Shown here piece after piece: positions 17,936-26,241 of a stretch of 64,000 nucleotides of DNA (positions are counted from its first letter, which is position 1; each line of letters opens with the position of its first letter). The stretch comes from Legionella bononiensis (GTDB lineage: Bacteria > Pseudomonadota > Gammaproteobacteria > Legionellales > Legionellaceae), in contig NZ_JADOBG010000002.1 of the NCBI RefSeq assembly GCF_016786215.1, positions 310,001-374,000 on the forward strand. Direction: 5' to 3'. The notes below the pieces were generated by a model. It did no database searches. It had not been told where the DNA came from and saw nothing but the letters and a program-made list of their open reading frames with translations. The position numbers were made by a program, and so were the translations under genes.

Positions 17936-19247
17936 GTCCTTTCACCTCAGTCACTCGTTCAAGATACATAGCACCACCCTGACCACCGCCAATGCATATG
18001 GAAGCCATACCCCTGGACTCATTTCTTTGTTCCATGGATTTTAATGCATGCAAAACTATCCGAGCTCCACTGGCTCCAATGGGATGACCTGCAGCTATAG
18101 CGCCACCTTCCCGATTCAATTTATCCATTGATGGGCCACCAATGGCTTCATTTAATCCGAGTTGTGTCTTGCAATACTCTTCATCATTCCATGCAGCCAC
18201 ACATCCTAATACCTGTGCTGCAAATGCTTCATTTATTTCCCAACAGTCAATATCCTGAGGTTTTAATTTGTGTCGTAACAATATAGGAGTAACTGCATGA
18301 ACAGGCCCCAAGCCCATTTGTGATGGGTCTAAAGCAGACCACTGTGAATCCACAATTTTGCCAAGAACTTTTAAATTATATTTTTTAACGGCATCAGCAC
18401 TTGCCAGTAAGAGTAAACAGGCCCCATCGGTTATTTGAGAACTGTTTCCCGCAGTGACCATACCGTATTTTCGATCAAAAAATGGTTTTAATTGAGCTAA
18501 TTTTTCAACTGTAGAATCAGCACGAATCCCATCATCCTGGGAGTACACTTTGCCTTTATAATCAATAATTGGCAAAACTTCGGACATTCTATTTTCAGTA
18601 TAAGCATTCGCCAGTTTGAGATGACTTTGAACTGAAAACTCATCCATTTGCTCTCGGGTAATATTAAATCTGTAGGCCACTTTTTCAGCTGTTTGTCCCA
18701 TATTGAGACCAACAATAGGATCAGTTAACCCTCTGAGCAACGCAATTACAGGTGCTAAATAAGACGGTCTAAACTGAGTGATTAATCCAGCTTTTTGCCC
18801 CAAAGTCTTTGCTGAAAACCAATTAGCGAGCCAACCAGCCATTTTTTGATTAAAAAGTAAAGGAGCATGACTCATGGCCTCTGTGCCGCCAGCCAATACC
18901 AATTGACTACGACCACTAGCAATTTGCATTGCGGCATTGTCTATAGCTTGCATTCCGGAAGCACAATTTCTCATTACGGTAAAGGCAGGAACTTTCTCAC
19001 CACATCCCAACCGTAATGCAACAACACGAGCTATATTTGCTTCATCGGGTCCGGGCATGGCACTACCAATGATGACTTCATCCAAATCTGATGGAGAAAA
19101 AGGTTGTCTGTTCAACAAAGTCGTTCCGGCAGCCACAGCCAGATCGGATCCTGTAAATGAACCAATTCCTTTGGCCTTGAGAAACGGAGTTCGACTCCCA
19201 TCAACCACGTATACATCTCGACCACTTAAATTCGACTGCTGTTTCAT
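17928..19247 (-). CDS. fadI: acetyl-CoA C-acyltransferase (3-ketoacyl-CoA thiolase)
   Basis: 439 residues, matching FadI (about 436) better than FadA (about 390). It cleaves 3-ketoacyl-CoA with CoA in the last step of beta-oxidation. Catalytic features are the nucleophile in RNCASGMQA, the WEINEAFAAQ histidine-free block typical of thiolases, GHPIGASGAR with the catalytic histidine, and CIGGGQGGA with the second cysteine. It starts at ATG 19247 behind AAGGAGGA. First gene of the two-gene operon, overlapping its partner by 8 bases. Confidence 0.94.
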   Translation of the reverse strand: MKQQSNLSGRDVYVVDGSRTPFLKAKGIGSFTGSDLAVAAGTTLLNRQPFSPSDLDEVIIGSAMPGPDEANIARVVALRLGCGEKVPAFTVMRNCASGMQAIDNAAMQIASGRSQLVLAGGTEAMSHAPLLFNQKMAGWLANWFSAKTLGQKAGLITQFRPSYLAPVIALLRGLTDPIVGLNMGQTAEKVAYRFNITREQMDEFSVQSHLKLANAYTENRMSEVLPIIDYKGKVYSQDDGIRADSTVEKLAQLKPFFDRKYGMVTAGNSSQITDGACLLLLASADAVKKYNLKVLGKIVDSQWSALDPSQMGLGPVHAVTPILLRHKLKPQDIDCWEINEAFAAQVLGCVAAWNDEEYCKTQLGLNEAIGGPSMDKLNREGGAIAAGHPIGASGARIVLHALKSMEQRNESRGMASICIGGGQGGAMYLERVTEVKGHE

Positions 19248-19447
19248 TAGTCCTCCTTATCCGGGCCTGAATTACAGGTATTTACATAAATTAATAGACA
19301 CAAAGAGTAGCAGTAAACCTCTAAATTTGGAAATTTTTCATTGATTATTATGAGAAAAATTAATTTTTGATTTTGATTTAACTGGGTTCATGTCCATTTC
19401 TTTATTATTTTATAAATCATCCCTTGCACTTTAATTTCACATAAACT

Positions 19448-20386
19448 TTAGTTATTTACATTGATGGATTTTACAGAATGATTTTCCTTGTTTTCACTTT
19501 CTGAATTTAGAGATCGTGAACGTTTTATTACTGCAGACTTATTAAAAACTGACGATAAAGTGCATCGTATCGAACTTTTCTCCGACTGTTCCATGGTATT
19601 AATTTCCTTTTCAATAGAACTAATCAGTAAGTCAAATCTCTTGTCTTTATATTGTAAAGGCAACAAAAATGAATGAAGGCTTTTTAATAATGAATAAGGA
19701 TTTTTTTGTTGATTTAACAACACCGTTAATACGTATACCGAATATCCAAGATCAACTTTAACTAAATAATTTAAGTCAGCGAAAGATTTTCGTTCAAAGA
19801 GTTTAAGCATGTAATTTTGGGTGTAAGTCGTGAGTTGTACTCTATTGGCAATATAATCATTAACTGATTTTAATTCTGAACTAGGTACTATCGATTCGCT
19901 TTTTCTTTTGCCATCAAGACACTCTTGCGTTAAAACAGCCAAATCTTTATTGATATTGAGTGCGTTGAATATTGTTTTGTCCTTTAAAATATCAATAAAA
20001 TCAATGCAATATATGGATTCATCATCAGAACTTTTAGCATGAAGAATAACTAAACCCATACATTTTTGAGCAAATTCCGATAAGGTGATGTCTTTATCCT
20101 TAGTGGTTTTTGAATATTTAAATAGATCTTTTATCAAACCAAGGAGAAATAACGGCTCCAGGTCTTCATCTCCAAAAATTTCCTTTTTTACTAATGCCAT
20201 TAGTTGGTTAATGAAGGCAACTGCGGCAGTTGCATCAGAAGCACAAATAGTTGTTGCCAATTGTTCGAGGAATTTAATATACCACATGATTTCAGGCACA
20301 ATAATGAGTGATTCATATGTAATATCACAGAACTTTGTAAAAAAAAATGCCATGCGATCTAGATGAGCATATAGCTTATTTTGCAT
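19448..20386 (-). CDS. hypothetical protein, possible Legionella effector
   Basis: 312 residues from ATG 20386. No domain recognised. It is largely helical, with leucine-rich stretches and no signal peptide. The last 40 residues are polar and rich in serine, lysine, asparagine and glutamate (SESENKENHS), the kind of tail seen on type IV substrates. In L. pneumophila I recall an effector gene (a Lem protein) directly upstream of the fadA/fadB pair, so this could be its counterpart; that rests on remembered gene order only. It is separated from the tRNA genes by about 80 bases. Confidence 0.6.
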   Translation of the reverse strand: MQNKLYAHLDRMAFFFTKFCDITYESLIIVPEIMWYIKFLEQLATTICASDATAAVAFINQLMALVKKEIFGDEDLEPLFLLGLIKDLFKYSKTTKDKDITLSEFAQKCMGLVILHAKSSDDESIYCIDFIDILKDKTIFNALNINKDLAVLTQECLDGKRKSESIVPSSELKSVNDYIANRVQLTTYTQNYMLKLFERKSFADLNYLVKVDLGYSVYVLTVLLNQQKNPYSLLKSLHSFLLPLQYKDKRFDLLISSIEKEINTMEQSEKSSIRCTLSSVFNKSAVIKRSRSLNSESENKENHSVKSINVNN

Positions 20387-20468
20387 GCTTCCTCATAAAT
20401 TTATTCACTAATATCTAAAGAGTTATTGACGACGTCTAAATACATGATATACTCCGCAACCATTGATT

Positions 20469-20558
20469 GGAGAGATGGCCGAGTGGTCGAAGGCGCTCCC
20501 CTGCTAAGGGAGTATGGGAGAAATCCCATCGAGGGTTCGAATCCCTCTCTCTCCGCCA
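20469..20558 (+). tRNA. tRNA-Ser(GCU)
   Basis: 90 bases including an encoded CCA. The acceptor stem GGAGAGA pairs with TCTCTCC, the discriminator is G, the anticodon stem-loop is CTCCC-CTGCTAA-GGGAG giving anticodon GCU, a long variable arm (TATGGGAGAAATCCCATC) is typical of serine tRNA, and GGTTCGAAT is the T-loop. Confidence 0.97.
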
Positions 20559-20564
20559 ATCAAC

Positions 20565-20641
20565 GCGCCCGTAGCTCAGTTGGATAGAGTATTTGGCTAC
20601 GAACCAAAGGGTCGGAGGTTCGAATCCTTCCGGGCGCGCCA
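20565..20641 (+). tRNA. tRNA-Arg(ACG)
   Basis: 77 bases, six bases after tRNA-Ser, with encoded CCA. The acceptor GCGCCCG pairs with CGGGCGC, the D-arm is TAGCTCAGTTGGATAGAG, the anticodon stem-loop TTTGG-CTACGAA-CCAAA gives ACG (wobble A normally edited to inosine), and the T-loop is GGTTCGAATCC. The two genes are probably cotranscribed. Foreign-looking DNA starts about 30 bases downstream. Confidence 0.97.
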
Positions 20642-20667
20642 TTTAAATTTTATAATTAATAAAGGTT

Positions 20668-20970
20668 TCTTTCCCAATTACGGGGCACTCACAATAAAAA
20701 ACAAAGAACCCTAACACGAGTTTTATAATGTTCAAAGTTACTAAAGCCATAAGCCCTTCTTTGTATTAACTTCATCTTTCTATGAAACCCTTCTGTAATC
20801 CCATTAGACTTCCTAAAACGCCACATACGTACTATCTCTTCCTTCCATTGACAGAATTTTTTGCCAAGCGATGACAAAACTTTAAATGGACTATTTATCA
20901 GGTCATTCAGCATATTTAAAAAGTGAGGAATCATTTTTTGGGTCTTTCCCAATTACGACGGCACTCACAA
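20668..20970. repeat. 27/28-base direct repeats flanking the transposase remnant
   Basis: TCTTTCCCAATTACG followed by GGCACTCACAA occurs at 20668-20694 and again at 20943-20970, in the same orientation, differing by one or two bases. They bracket the ISL3 fragment. Because IS ends should be inverted, this arrangement suggests an internal deletion or two overlapping IS ends. Confidence 0.75.
20689..20952 (-). pseudogene. ISL3-family transposase, C-terminal fragment
   Basis: 87 codons remain of a protein that is normally about 400 residues. The retained part carries the conserved end of the ISL3 (IS204/IS1001/IS1165) DDE transposase: WRFRKSNGITEGFHRKMK followed by the QRRAYGFSNFE segment, with the last catalytic glutamate region. 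The N-terminal eight or so codons are read from the upstream copy of the direct repeat, so the fragment has no native start and cannot be active. It lies just after the tRNA pair. Confidence 0.85.
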
Positions 20971-21001
20971 CTATTTATTCACAATCGGGCTTCACATTCC
21001 T

Positions 21002-21690
21002 GGACCCTCCGCCTACGCGGAGGGCGACGAAAATTGAAATGAGCGATGAAGGTTACGGTGGGTGACGAATTTTGCGGTGGGTGACGAAAATTACTAAAGA
21101 AGACGAAATTAGCTGATGACGACGTTTATCACGATTATCTCGCTTCGCCATAACCTCGTCACCCTCCGCGCAGGCGGAGGGTCCACTCTTTAGGCTGAAC
21201 TACAATTCGCTCCATTCCGAATTGACAGATTTAATCAAATTTCTTTTTCATACCCGAAGTCCTTTGTCCATCATTAGACGTTACATTCCTGGACCCTCCG
21301 CCTACGCGGAGGGTGACGAAAATTGCGATGAGCGACGAAGGTTACGATGAGCGACGAATTTTGCGATGGGTGACGAAAATTGCGATGAGCGACGAAGGTT
21401 ACGGTGGGTGACGAATTTTGTGGTGGGTTACGAAAATTACTAAAGAGGACGAAATTAGCTGATGACGACGTTTATAACGATTATCTCGCTTCACCACAAC
21501 CTCGTCACCCTCCGCGCAGGCGGAGGGTCCACTCTTTAGACTGAACTACAATTCGCTCTATTCCGAATTGACAGATTTAATCAAATTTCTTTTTCATACC
21601 CGAAATTCTTTGTCCATCATTAGACGTTACATCCCTGGACCCTCCGCCTACGCGGAGGGTGACGAATTTTGCGGAGGTGACGGGGAGTGG
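21002..21690. repeat. tandemly duplicated minisatellite element with palindromic terminal inverted repeats
   Basis: Element A (21002-21184) and element B (21291-21530) each begin with a 29-base palindromic end (GGACCCTCCGCCTACGCGG..) and finish with its near-perfect inverted copy. Between the ends lie 19-base units of the form TGACGAAAATTGCGATGAG: five recognisable in A, eight in B, which accounts for the 57-base length difference. Each element is followed by the same 106-base spacer (21185-21290 and 21531-21636). A third left end starts at 21637 and breaks off after about 40 bases. No coding frame spans it. Confidence 0.85.
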
Positions 21691-21701
21691 GATGAGGAGT
21701 C

Positions 21702-21812
21702 GTTGTTGTCCTTGAAGACGACAAAATTATAAAACACGAGGAAGTGTTAAATGATGGTGGATTAGTGACTGCTCCAGTCTTTCAAAAGATAATGAATAAA
21801 GCATTACAATAA
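21702..21812 (+). pseudogene. 3'-terminal gene fragment, possibly from a penicillin-binding protein (FtsI/PBP2-like)
   Basis: A 36-codon open stretch with no start codon, preceded by an in-frame stop at 21693-21695, ends in TAA at 21810-21812. It reads VVVLEDDKIIK, then GGLVTAPVFQKIMNKALQ. The GG-V-APVF-KIM-AL pattern is the C-terminal end of transpeptidase-type penicillin-binding proteins. An intrinsic terminator follows nine bases later, so this looks like the surviving end of a gene whose body was lost or replaced by the neighbouring repeat. The family assignment from so short a piece is tentative. Confidence 0.4.
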
Positions 21813-21820
21813 ACCCTACT

Positions 21821-21850
21821 AGTGCGACACAACAGCTGTCGCACTCTTCT
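21821..21850 (+). terminator. intrinsic terminator after the gene remnant
   Basis: Perfect 9-bp stem AGTGCGACA / TGTCGCACT (21821-21829 and 21837-21845), seven-base loop, followed by CTTCTT. It fits the end of the remnant gene on the plus strand. Confidence 0.6.
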
Positions 21851-21970
21851 TAAAAAATAAGTCAGCTAGCCTAAGCATAAGAAAAGCATCTCCTCACGAG
21901 CATGCGTTTAATTTAACAACGAGAAACATCAACATAAAGTTTTAAAATTGAGTTGCATAGTTAAATTAGA

Positions 21971-21990
21971 ATATTAAAATATAATAATAT
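21971..21990 (+). promoter_or_regulatory. possible ArsR-type operator
   Basis: ATATTA, eight bases, TAATAT forms an AT-rich dyad 20 bases before the start of the ArsR-family gene. ArsR/SmtB dimers commonly bind such dyads over their own promoter. The surrounding sequence is AT-rich, so chance is a real alternative. Confidence 0.35.
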
Positions 21991-22009
21991 ACTTACACGG
22001 AAACTTACT

Positions 22010-22396
22010 ATGCCCGCTAGAAAACTAATTTCAGAAAAAATGGCAGAGTTTTTAAGTGCTATTGCACATCAACACCGGATAAGAATTATCGAAGAACTGC
22101 ATACAGGTGAACAAAACGTCAATAGCCTACAAGCTATTTTGGGAACAAGTCATTCTGTTGTATCACAACATCTATCCACACTCAGAGCTCATAAAGTAGT
22201 CAGACAACGCAAAGAAGGAAACAGGGTATTTTATCAATTGGCTCAACCAGAATTAGCAGATTGGCTCCTTCAAGGACTAGCTTATCTTGAAGCAGGATTA
22301 GAATCAGATGAAAACATCCGCTCAGCAGTTAAGGAAGTTAAAGCCATTTGGAGCCATACCCCAGATGTTCTTTATAAGGCTAAGGAATCAAATTAA
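22010..22396 (+). CDS. ArsR/SmtB-family winged-helix transcriptional regulator
   Basis: 128 residues from ATG 22010. Winged-helix DNA-binding domain over residues 8-90: IAHQHRIRIIEEL, the recognition helix region GTSHSVVSQHLSTLR, and the wing KEGNRVFYQL. It has no cysteines at all, so it cannot use the ELCVCD metal site of ArsR/CadC and probably senses something other than thiophilic metals or responds to another signal. It precedes a carbonic anhydrase gene (168 bases) and an RND efflux operon on the same strand and may control either. A possible autoregulatory dyad lies at 21971-21990. Confidence 0.9.
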   Translation: MPARKLISEKMAEFLSAIAHQHRIRIIEELHTGEQNVNSLQAILGTSHSVVSQHLSTLRAHKVVRQRKEGNRVFYQLAQPELADWLLQGLAYLEAGLESDENIRSAVKEVKAIWSHTPDVLYKAKESN

Positions 22397-22563
22397 TAAA
22401 ATTATGTGCTTCACACCCTTAAACGATTTTCGATAAAAGTCAAAGAGTCACAGTGAGGGCTATATAATACGTTCAAAGAGCAGAATACTGAACAATAGTC
22501 CTGTTGAACCATTAATTTTATTGAACCCAGATATCACTCACACCCTATACAGGAAAATGAACA

Positions 22564-23208
22564 ATGAAAACTTTAACTAAAGAGATGCAAGAAGCGATTA
22601 CACCTGGACTTGCATTGCATTTATTACAAGAAGGTAACAAAAGATTTATAAATAACTTGAAAGTTAATCGTAACCTATTGCAACAAGCGAATGAAACCTC
22701 TGATGGACAACATCCCTTTGCAATCATTTTGAGTTGTATTGATTCACGAACCTCAGTTGAGTTGATTTTTGACCAGGGTTTAGGTGATGTATTTAGCGTA
22801 CGTATTGCAGGAACCATTATCAACGAAGATATTTTAGGCAGTATGGAATTTGCCTGCAAAGTAGCAGGAGCCAAGATCATTGTTGTTTTAGGCCATACAA
22901 AATGTGGGGCGATAAAAGGTGCATGTGATCATATAGAAATGGGTAATCTGACCGCCCTGTTAACTAAAATACAACCGGCAGTAAGTGCTGAAAAAACAGT
23001 ATTGAAAAACCGGACTTCAAGTAACGAAGAGTTTGTGGAAAAAGTTACAACGATAAATGTACACAAAACAGTACATGCTGTTATGGAACGCAGCCCTATA
23101 TTAAAAGAACTTATTGAGACCGGCGCCTGTGGAATCATTGGGGGCAGTCATGATATTTCGACGGGTGAAGTGACGTTTTTTCAGGATACTAAATTCGGTT
23201 TCTTTTAA
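22564..23208 (+). CDS. beta-class carbonic anhydrase
   Basis: 214 residues, ATG 22564 behind AGGAAAA. Interconverts CO2 and bicarbonate. Zinc ligands and the catalytic dyad are all present: SCIDSRTS (Cys58, Asp60, Arg62) and GHTKCGAI (His111, Cys114). VFSVRIAGTI and GSMEFAC complete the family pattern. No signal peptide, so cytoplasmic. It lies between the ArsR-type regulator and the RND operon, with 168 and 241 bases on either side, so it may be a separate transcription unit. Confidence 0.93.
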   Translation: MKTLTKEMQEAITPGLALHLLQEGNKRFINNLKVNRNLLQQANETSDGQHPFAIILSCIDSRTSVELIFDQGLGDVFSVRIAGTIINEDILGSMEFACKVAGAKIIVVLGHTKCGAIKGACDHIEMGNLTALLTKIQPAVSAEKTVLKNRTSSNEEFVEKVTTINVHKTVHAVMERSPILKELIETGACGIIGGSHDISTGEVTFFQDTKFGFF

Positions 23209-23449
23209 ACTGAACTTGAAGTGTTCAAAGCTTTTGAGAATGCCGTATCGAATAGATCGAAAATTTAGACGTTAAGTCAGTGGTTAACATCAGTTTTTGG
23301 AATTCGTGACAAATAAAAATTCAGTGATTAAAATGACTTGTTCCGAGGAACATTCATCGTTATTATCTATCTAATAAATCACTTTAACACAAACTGGCAT
23401 CAATTGATTTAGACAACAGCCATCATTAAATAGGGAAATTCAGGAACTT

Positions 23450-25003
23450 ATGTTGAGGACTCTAACAGTAATCATTTGCTTTTTACTTAGTTCTTGTATG
23501 GTTGGACCTAATTATAAAGAGCCTCAAAAAAACATTGCCGATCATTGGCTGCAAAATAACGCTGCAGTAAAACAAACCCCTATTCAAAATGCAAATTGGT
23601 GGAAAGTCTTTCATGATCAGACTTTAACTTCTTTAATACAGAAAGGGTACAGAAACAATCTGTCATTGCAAATTGCAGGAGTACGCGTATTACAAGCCAG
23701 AGCACAACTCGCTCAATCAGTCGGTGAGTTATATCCTCAACAGCAGGTTCTGAATGGGAGCTATACCTACTGGCGAATTGGGGGCAACCAACTGCAGTCT
23801 ATTTTACCTCCCGATTTCCTGACTGCCTCACTAGGTTTTTCCGCAAGTTGGGAACTTGATTTTTGGGGAAAATACCGCAGAGCCATTCTTTCTAATGATG
23901 CAGCGTTCTTGGCTTCGCTCGCAGCTTATGATCAAGCCCTGGTAACACTTACAGCCGATATTGCCAGTACCTTCATCAACATCCGTACCCAGGAAGAGTT
24001 GATTCGAATAACCAATACGAACATCCAGGTGCAGGCATCAAGTCTACGAATTGCAAAAGCACGTTATAAAGGAGGACAAACGAGTTTACTTGATGTGGAG
24101 CAAGCCGAAACAGAGCTGGCTGAAACACAATCAAAACTGCCACAACTCGTTAGTCAGCTACAGCATCAAAAAGACAATCTGGGTGTTTTATTGGGAACAA
24201 CACCGAATGAAGTAGATGCTCTGCTTCAAAAAAGTCATGGAATCCCTAAAGCGTCTACCAAAGTTGCTGTGGGCATACCCAAAGAAGCTGTTGCGCGCAG
24301 ACCTGATATTTATCAAGCCAGAATGGAAGCGATTGCTCAATCAGAGGCCATAGGAGCAATCAAGGCAAACCTATTCCCTTCTTTATCACTAAACGGTACT
24401 TTTTCATTTTCTTCCAACAATATTGGCAGCTCCTCAATCAGCGATCTGTTTAACTGGTCCAATCGAACCATTACCGCAGGTCCTTCAGTTGTCTGGCCAT
24501 TCTTGAATTACGGGCAAATCACAAACTCTGTTCGTGTGCAGGATGCTGTATTTCAACAGGCATTATTAAAGTACCTAAACCTTGTGCTTAAGGTTCAACA
24601 GGAAGTACAAGATAACATTACCCAATACATTGAGTCTCAAAAAACAGAATATTTACTTACAAGAGCGAATAGCTCAGCAATCAAATCTACCAAATTAGCC
24701 ATTGTGCGTTATAAAGAGGGAGAGTCTGATTACACCACTGTTTTGAATGCCGAGCAGCAGCAACTTCGTGTCCAGACTTCATTAACCAATGCTAAAGGTG
24801 ATGTTTCTCAATCTTTGGTAGCTCTTTATCGAGCGCTTGGCGGAGGCTGGCAAATCCGAGATGGTAATGATATTGTTTCAAATCAGGTAAAAAATGAAAT
24901 GGCTGAACGAACCAATTGGGGTAGTTTGTTAAAACAACCGAATCATCAAAAACCGGCTACAAACAAGCAAAGAATAAAACAACTTTATCTACCAACCTGG
25001 TAA
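23450..25003 (+). CDS. RND efflux outer-membrane lipoprotein (NodT/OprM family)
   Basis: 517 residues, start ATG 23450. A lipoprotein signal with lipobox LSSC at residues 13-16 is followed by the family's VGPNYKEP. The TolC-like repeats are visible as SWELDFWGKYRRAI and later VVWPFLNYGQITNSVRVQ, with the conserved RPDI block (ARRPDIYQARME) near residue 290. It forms the trimeric outer-membrane exit duct of a tripartite pump. Its stop overlaps the start of the adaptor gene (TAATG), so the three efflux genes form one operon. Confidence 0.93.
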   Translation: MLRTLTVIICFLLSSCMVGPNYKEPQKNIADHWLQNNAAVKQTPIQNANWWKVFHDQTLTSLIQKGYRNNLSLQIAGVRVLQARAQLAQSVGELYPQQQVLNGSYTYWRIGGNQLQSILPPDFLTASLGFSASWELDFWGKYRRAILSNDAAFLASLAAYDQALVTLTADIASTFINIRTQEELIRITNTNIQVQASSLRIAKARYKGGQTSLLDVEQAETELAETQSKLPQLVSQLQHQKDNLGVLLGTTPNEVDALLQKSHGIPKASTKVAVGIPKEAVARRPDIYQARMEAIAQSEAIGAIKANLFPSLSLNGTFSFSSNNIGSSSISDLFNWSNRTITAGPSVVWPFLNYGQITNSVRVQDAVFQQALLKYLNLVLKVQQEVQDNITQYIESQKTEYLLTRANSSAIKSTKLAIVRYKEGESDYTTVLNAEQQQLRVQTSLTNAKGDVSQSLVALYRALGGGWQIRDGNDIVSNQVKNEMAERTNWGSLLKQPNHQKPATNKQRIKQLYLPTW

Positions 25004-26160
25004 TGTTTATGAATTCAGATAAAAAAATACAACTTATAAAAAGAGCAGCAATTGCCGTTGCCGTACTGTTCGTAATTTACCTGTTGACACATCAACATAA
25101 TAATAGTGCCAAACCCGGACTTCCTCCACCGGTTGTTGTCATCCAGAAACCCAAACTAATGGAAGTCACCGAATACATCACTCAAACGGGAAACACCGTT
25201 GCCTATAACTCGGTAGATTTGGTTGCGAGAGTCGAGGGTTATCTGGACTCACAGAAGTTCGTCGACGGTTCATTTGTGAAAAAGGGACAAGAACTATTTG
25301 TAATCGAACCTGAACCTTATTATGAACAACTAAAGGCCGCTGAAGCTACAGTCGCAGCACAAAAAGCAGCCTATGTGTATGCCAAAACAGAATACGAACG
25401 TCAACAACTCATGTACAAGCAAAATGCTACTTCTTTAAAAAGTGTTGAAAAATGGGCATCCAAAAAAGATGAGGTGAAAGCAGAAATTGATAAGGCTGAG
25501 GCCAATGCCAAAATAGCAGCGATTAATTACAGCTATACCCATGTGAACGCGCCATTTGATGGTCGCATAGGGCGTCATTTAGTCGATCCAGGAAACCTTG
25601 TCGGAAATGGAACAGCTACAGAACTCGCGACTATTGAACAGATAAAACCTATATATGTATATATCTATCTCAATGAGTTGGATTTAATCAAAATAAGAGC
25701 AGCCGCAAGAAAGAAAGGATATAATTCTACTGATATTTCTCAAATTCCAGTTTATGTAGGCCTGCAATCTGAGACTGATTTTCCCCACAAAGGCACTATG
25801 GATTTTGTGAATACCGGATTGAACTCCTCTACAGGTACAATGGAGTTCAGAGCTTTATTAGCTAATGACCAAATTGACCTGGTTCCAGGGCTTTTTGTTA
25901 AAGTACGGATACCGATTTCTCAACCGTCTAAGAAACTAACTGTACCTGATACTTCAGTACAATACGATCAAATTGGCCCCTACCTGCTGGTGGTAGATAA
26001 AAATAATAATGTAGTGCTGAAACGGGTGGTTATTGGTAGTTTAAATAACGGGATGCGCGCTATTCTTAAAGGAGTTGATGCCCAGGACAATGTCATTGTT
26101 TCAGGACTTCAAAATGCGACACCGAGCCATCAAGTAACGCCTAAAACGCAAGACAATTGA
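25003..26160 (+). CDS. RND efflux periplasmic adaptor (HlyD/MexE-type membrane fusion protein)
   Basis: 385 residues. Starts at ATG 25003 overlapping the previous stop, with an alternative in-frame ATG at 25009. An N-terminal membrane anchor (AIAVAVLFVIYLL, about residues 12-25) is followed by the lipoyl-like halves (VEGYLDSQKFVDGSFVKKGQ and YTHVNAPFDGRIGRHLVDPG), a coiled-coil hairpin (about 105-160) and the beta-barrel domain. It links the inner-membrane pump to the outer-membrane duct. The second gene of the efflux operon, 81 bases before the pump gene. Confidence 0.93.
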   Translation: MFMNSDKKIQLIKRAAIAVAVLFVIYLLTHQHNNSAKPGLPPPVVVIQKPKLMEVTEYITQTGNTVAYNSVDLVARVEGYLDSQKFVDGSFVKKGQELFVIEPEPYYEQLKAAEATVAAQKAAYVYAKTEYERQQLMYKQNATSLKSVEKWASKKDEVKAEIDKAEANAKIAAINYSYTHVNAPFDGRIGRHLVDPGNLVGNGTATELATIEQIKPIYVYIYLNELDLIKIRAAARKKGYNSTDISQIPVYVGLQSETDFPHKGTMDFVNTGLNSSTGTMEFRALLANDQIDLVPGLFVKVRIPISQPSKKLTVPDTSVQYDQIGPYLLVVDKNNNVVLKRVVIGSLNNGMRAILKGVDAQDNVIVSGLQNATPSHQVTPKTQDN

Positions 26161-26241
26161 TCTAATTAAAATAACCGGATTTGATAAAATCACACGTTCC
26201 GATTTTATCACCAGGGTTATACAGGGAGAGTAGCAACATAA

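Noticed and set aside
20436..20714. Short reading frames on both strands over the tRNA pair
   Set aside because: They are translations of tRNA-Ser and tRNA-Arg sequence and have no independent support.
21291..21530. Possible CRISPR array
   Set aside because: The 19-base units are contiguous and diverged, with no unique spacers and no cas genes; it is a minisatellite.
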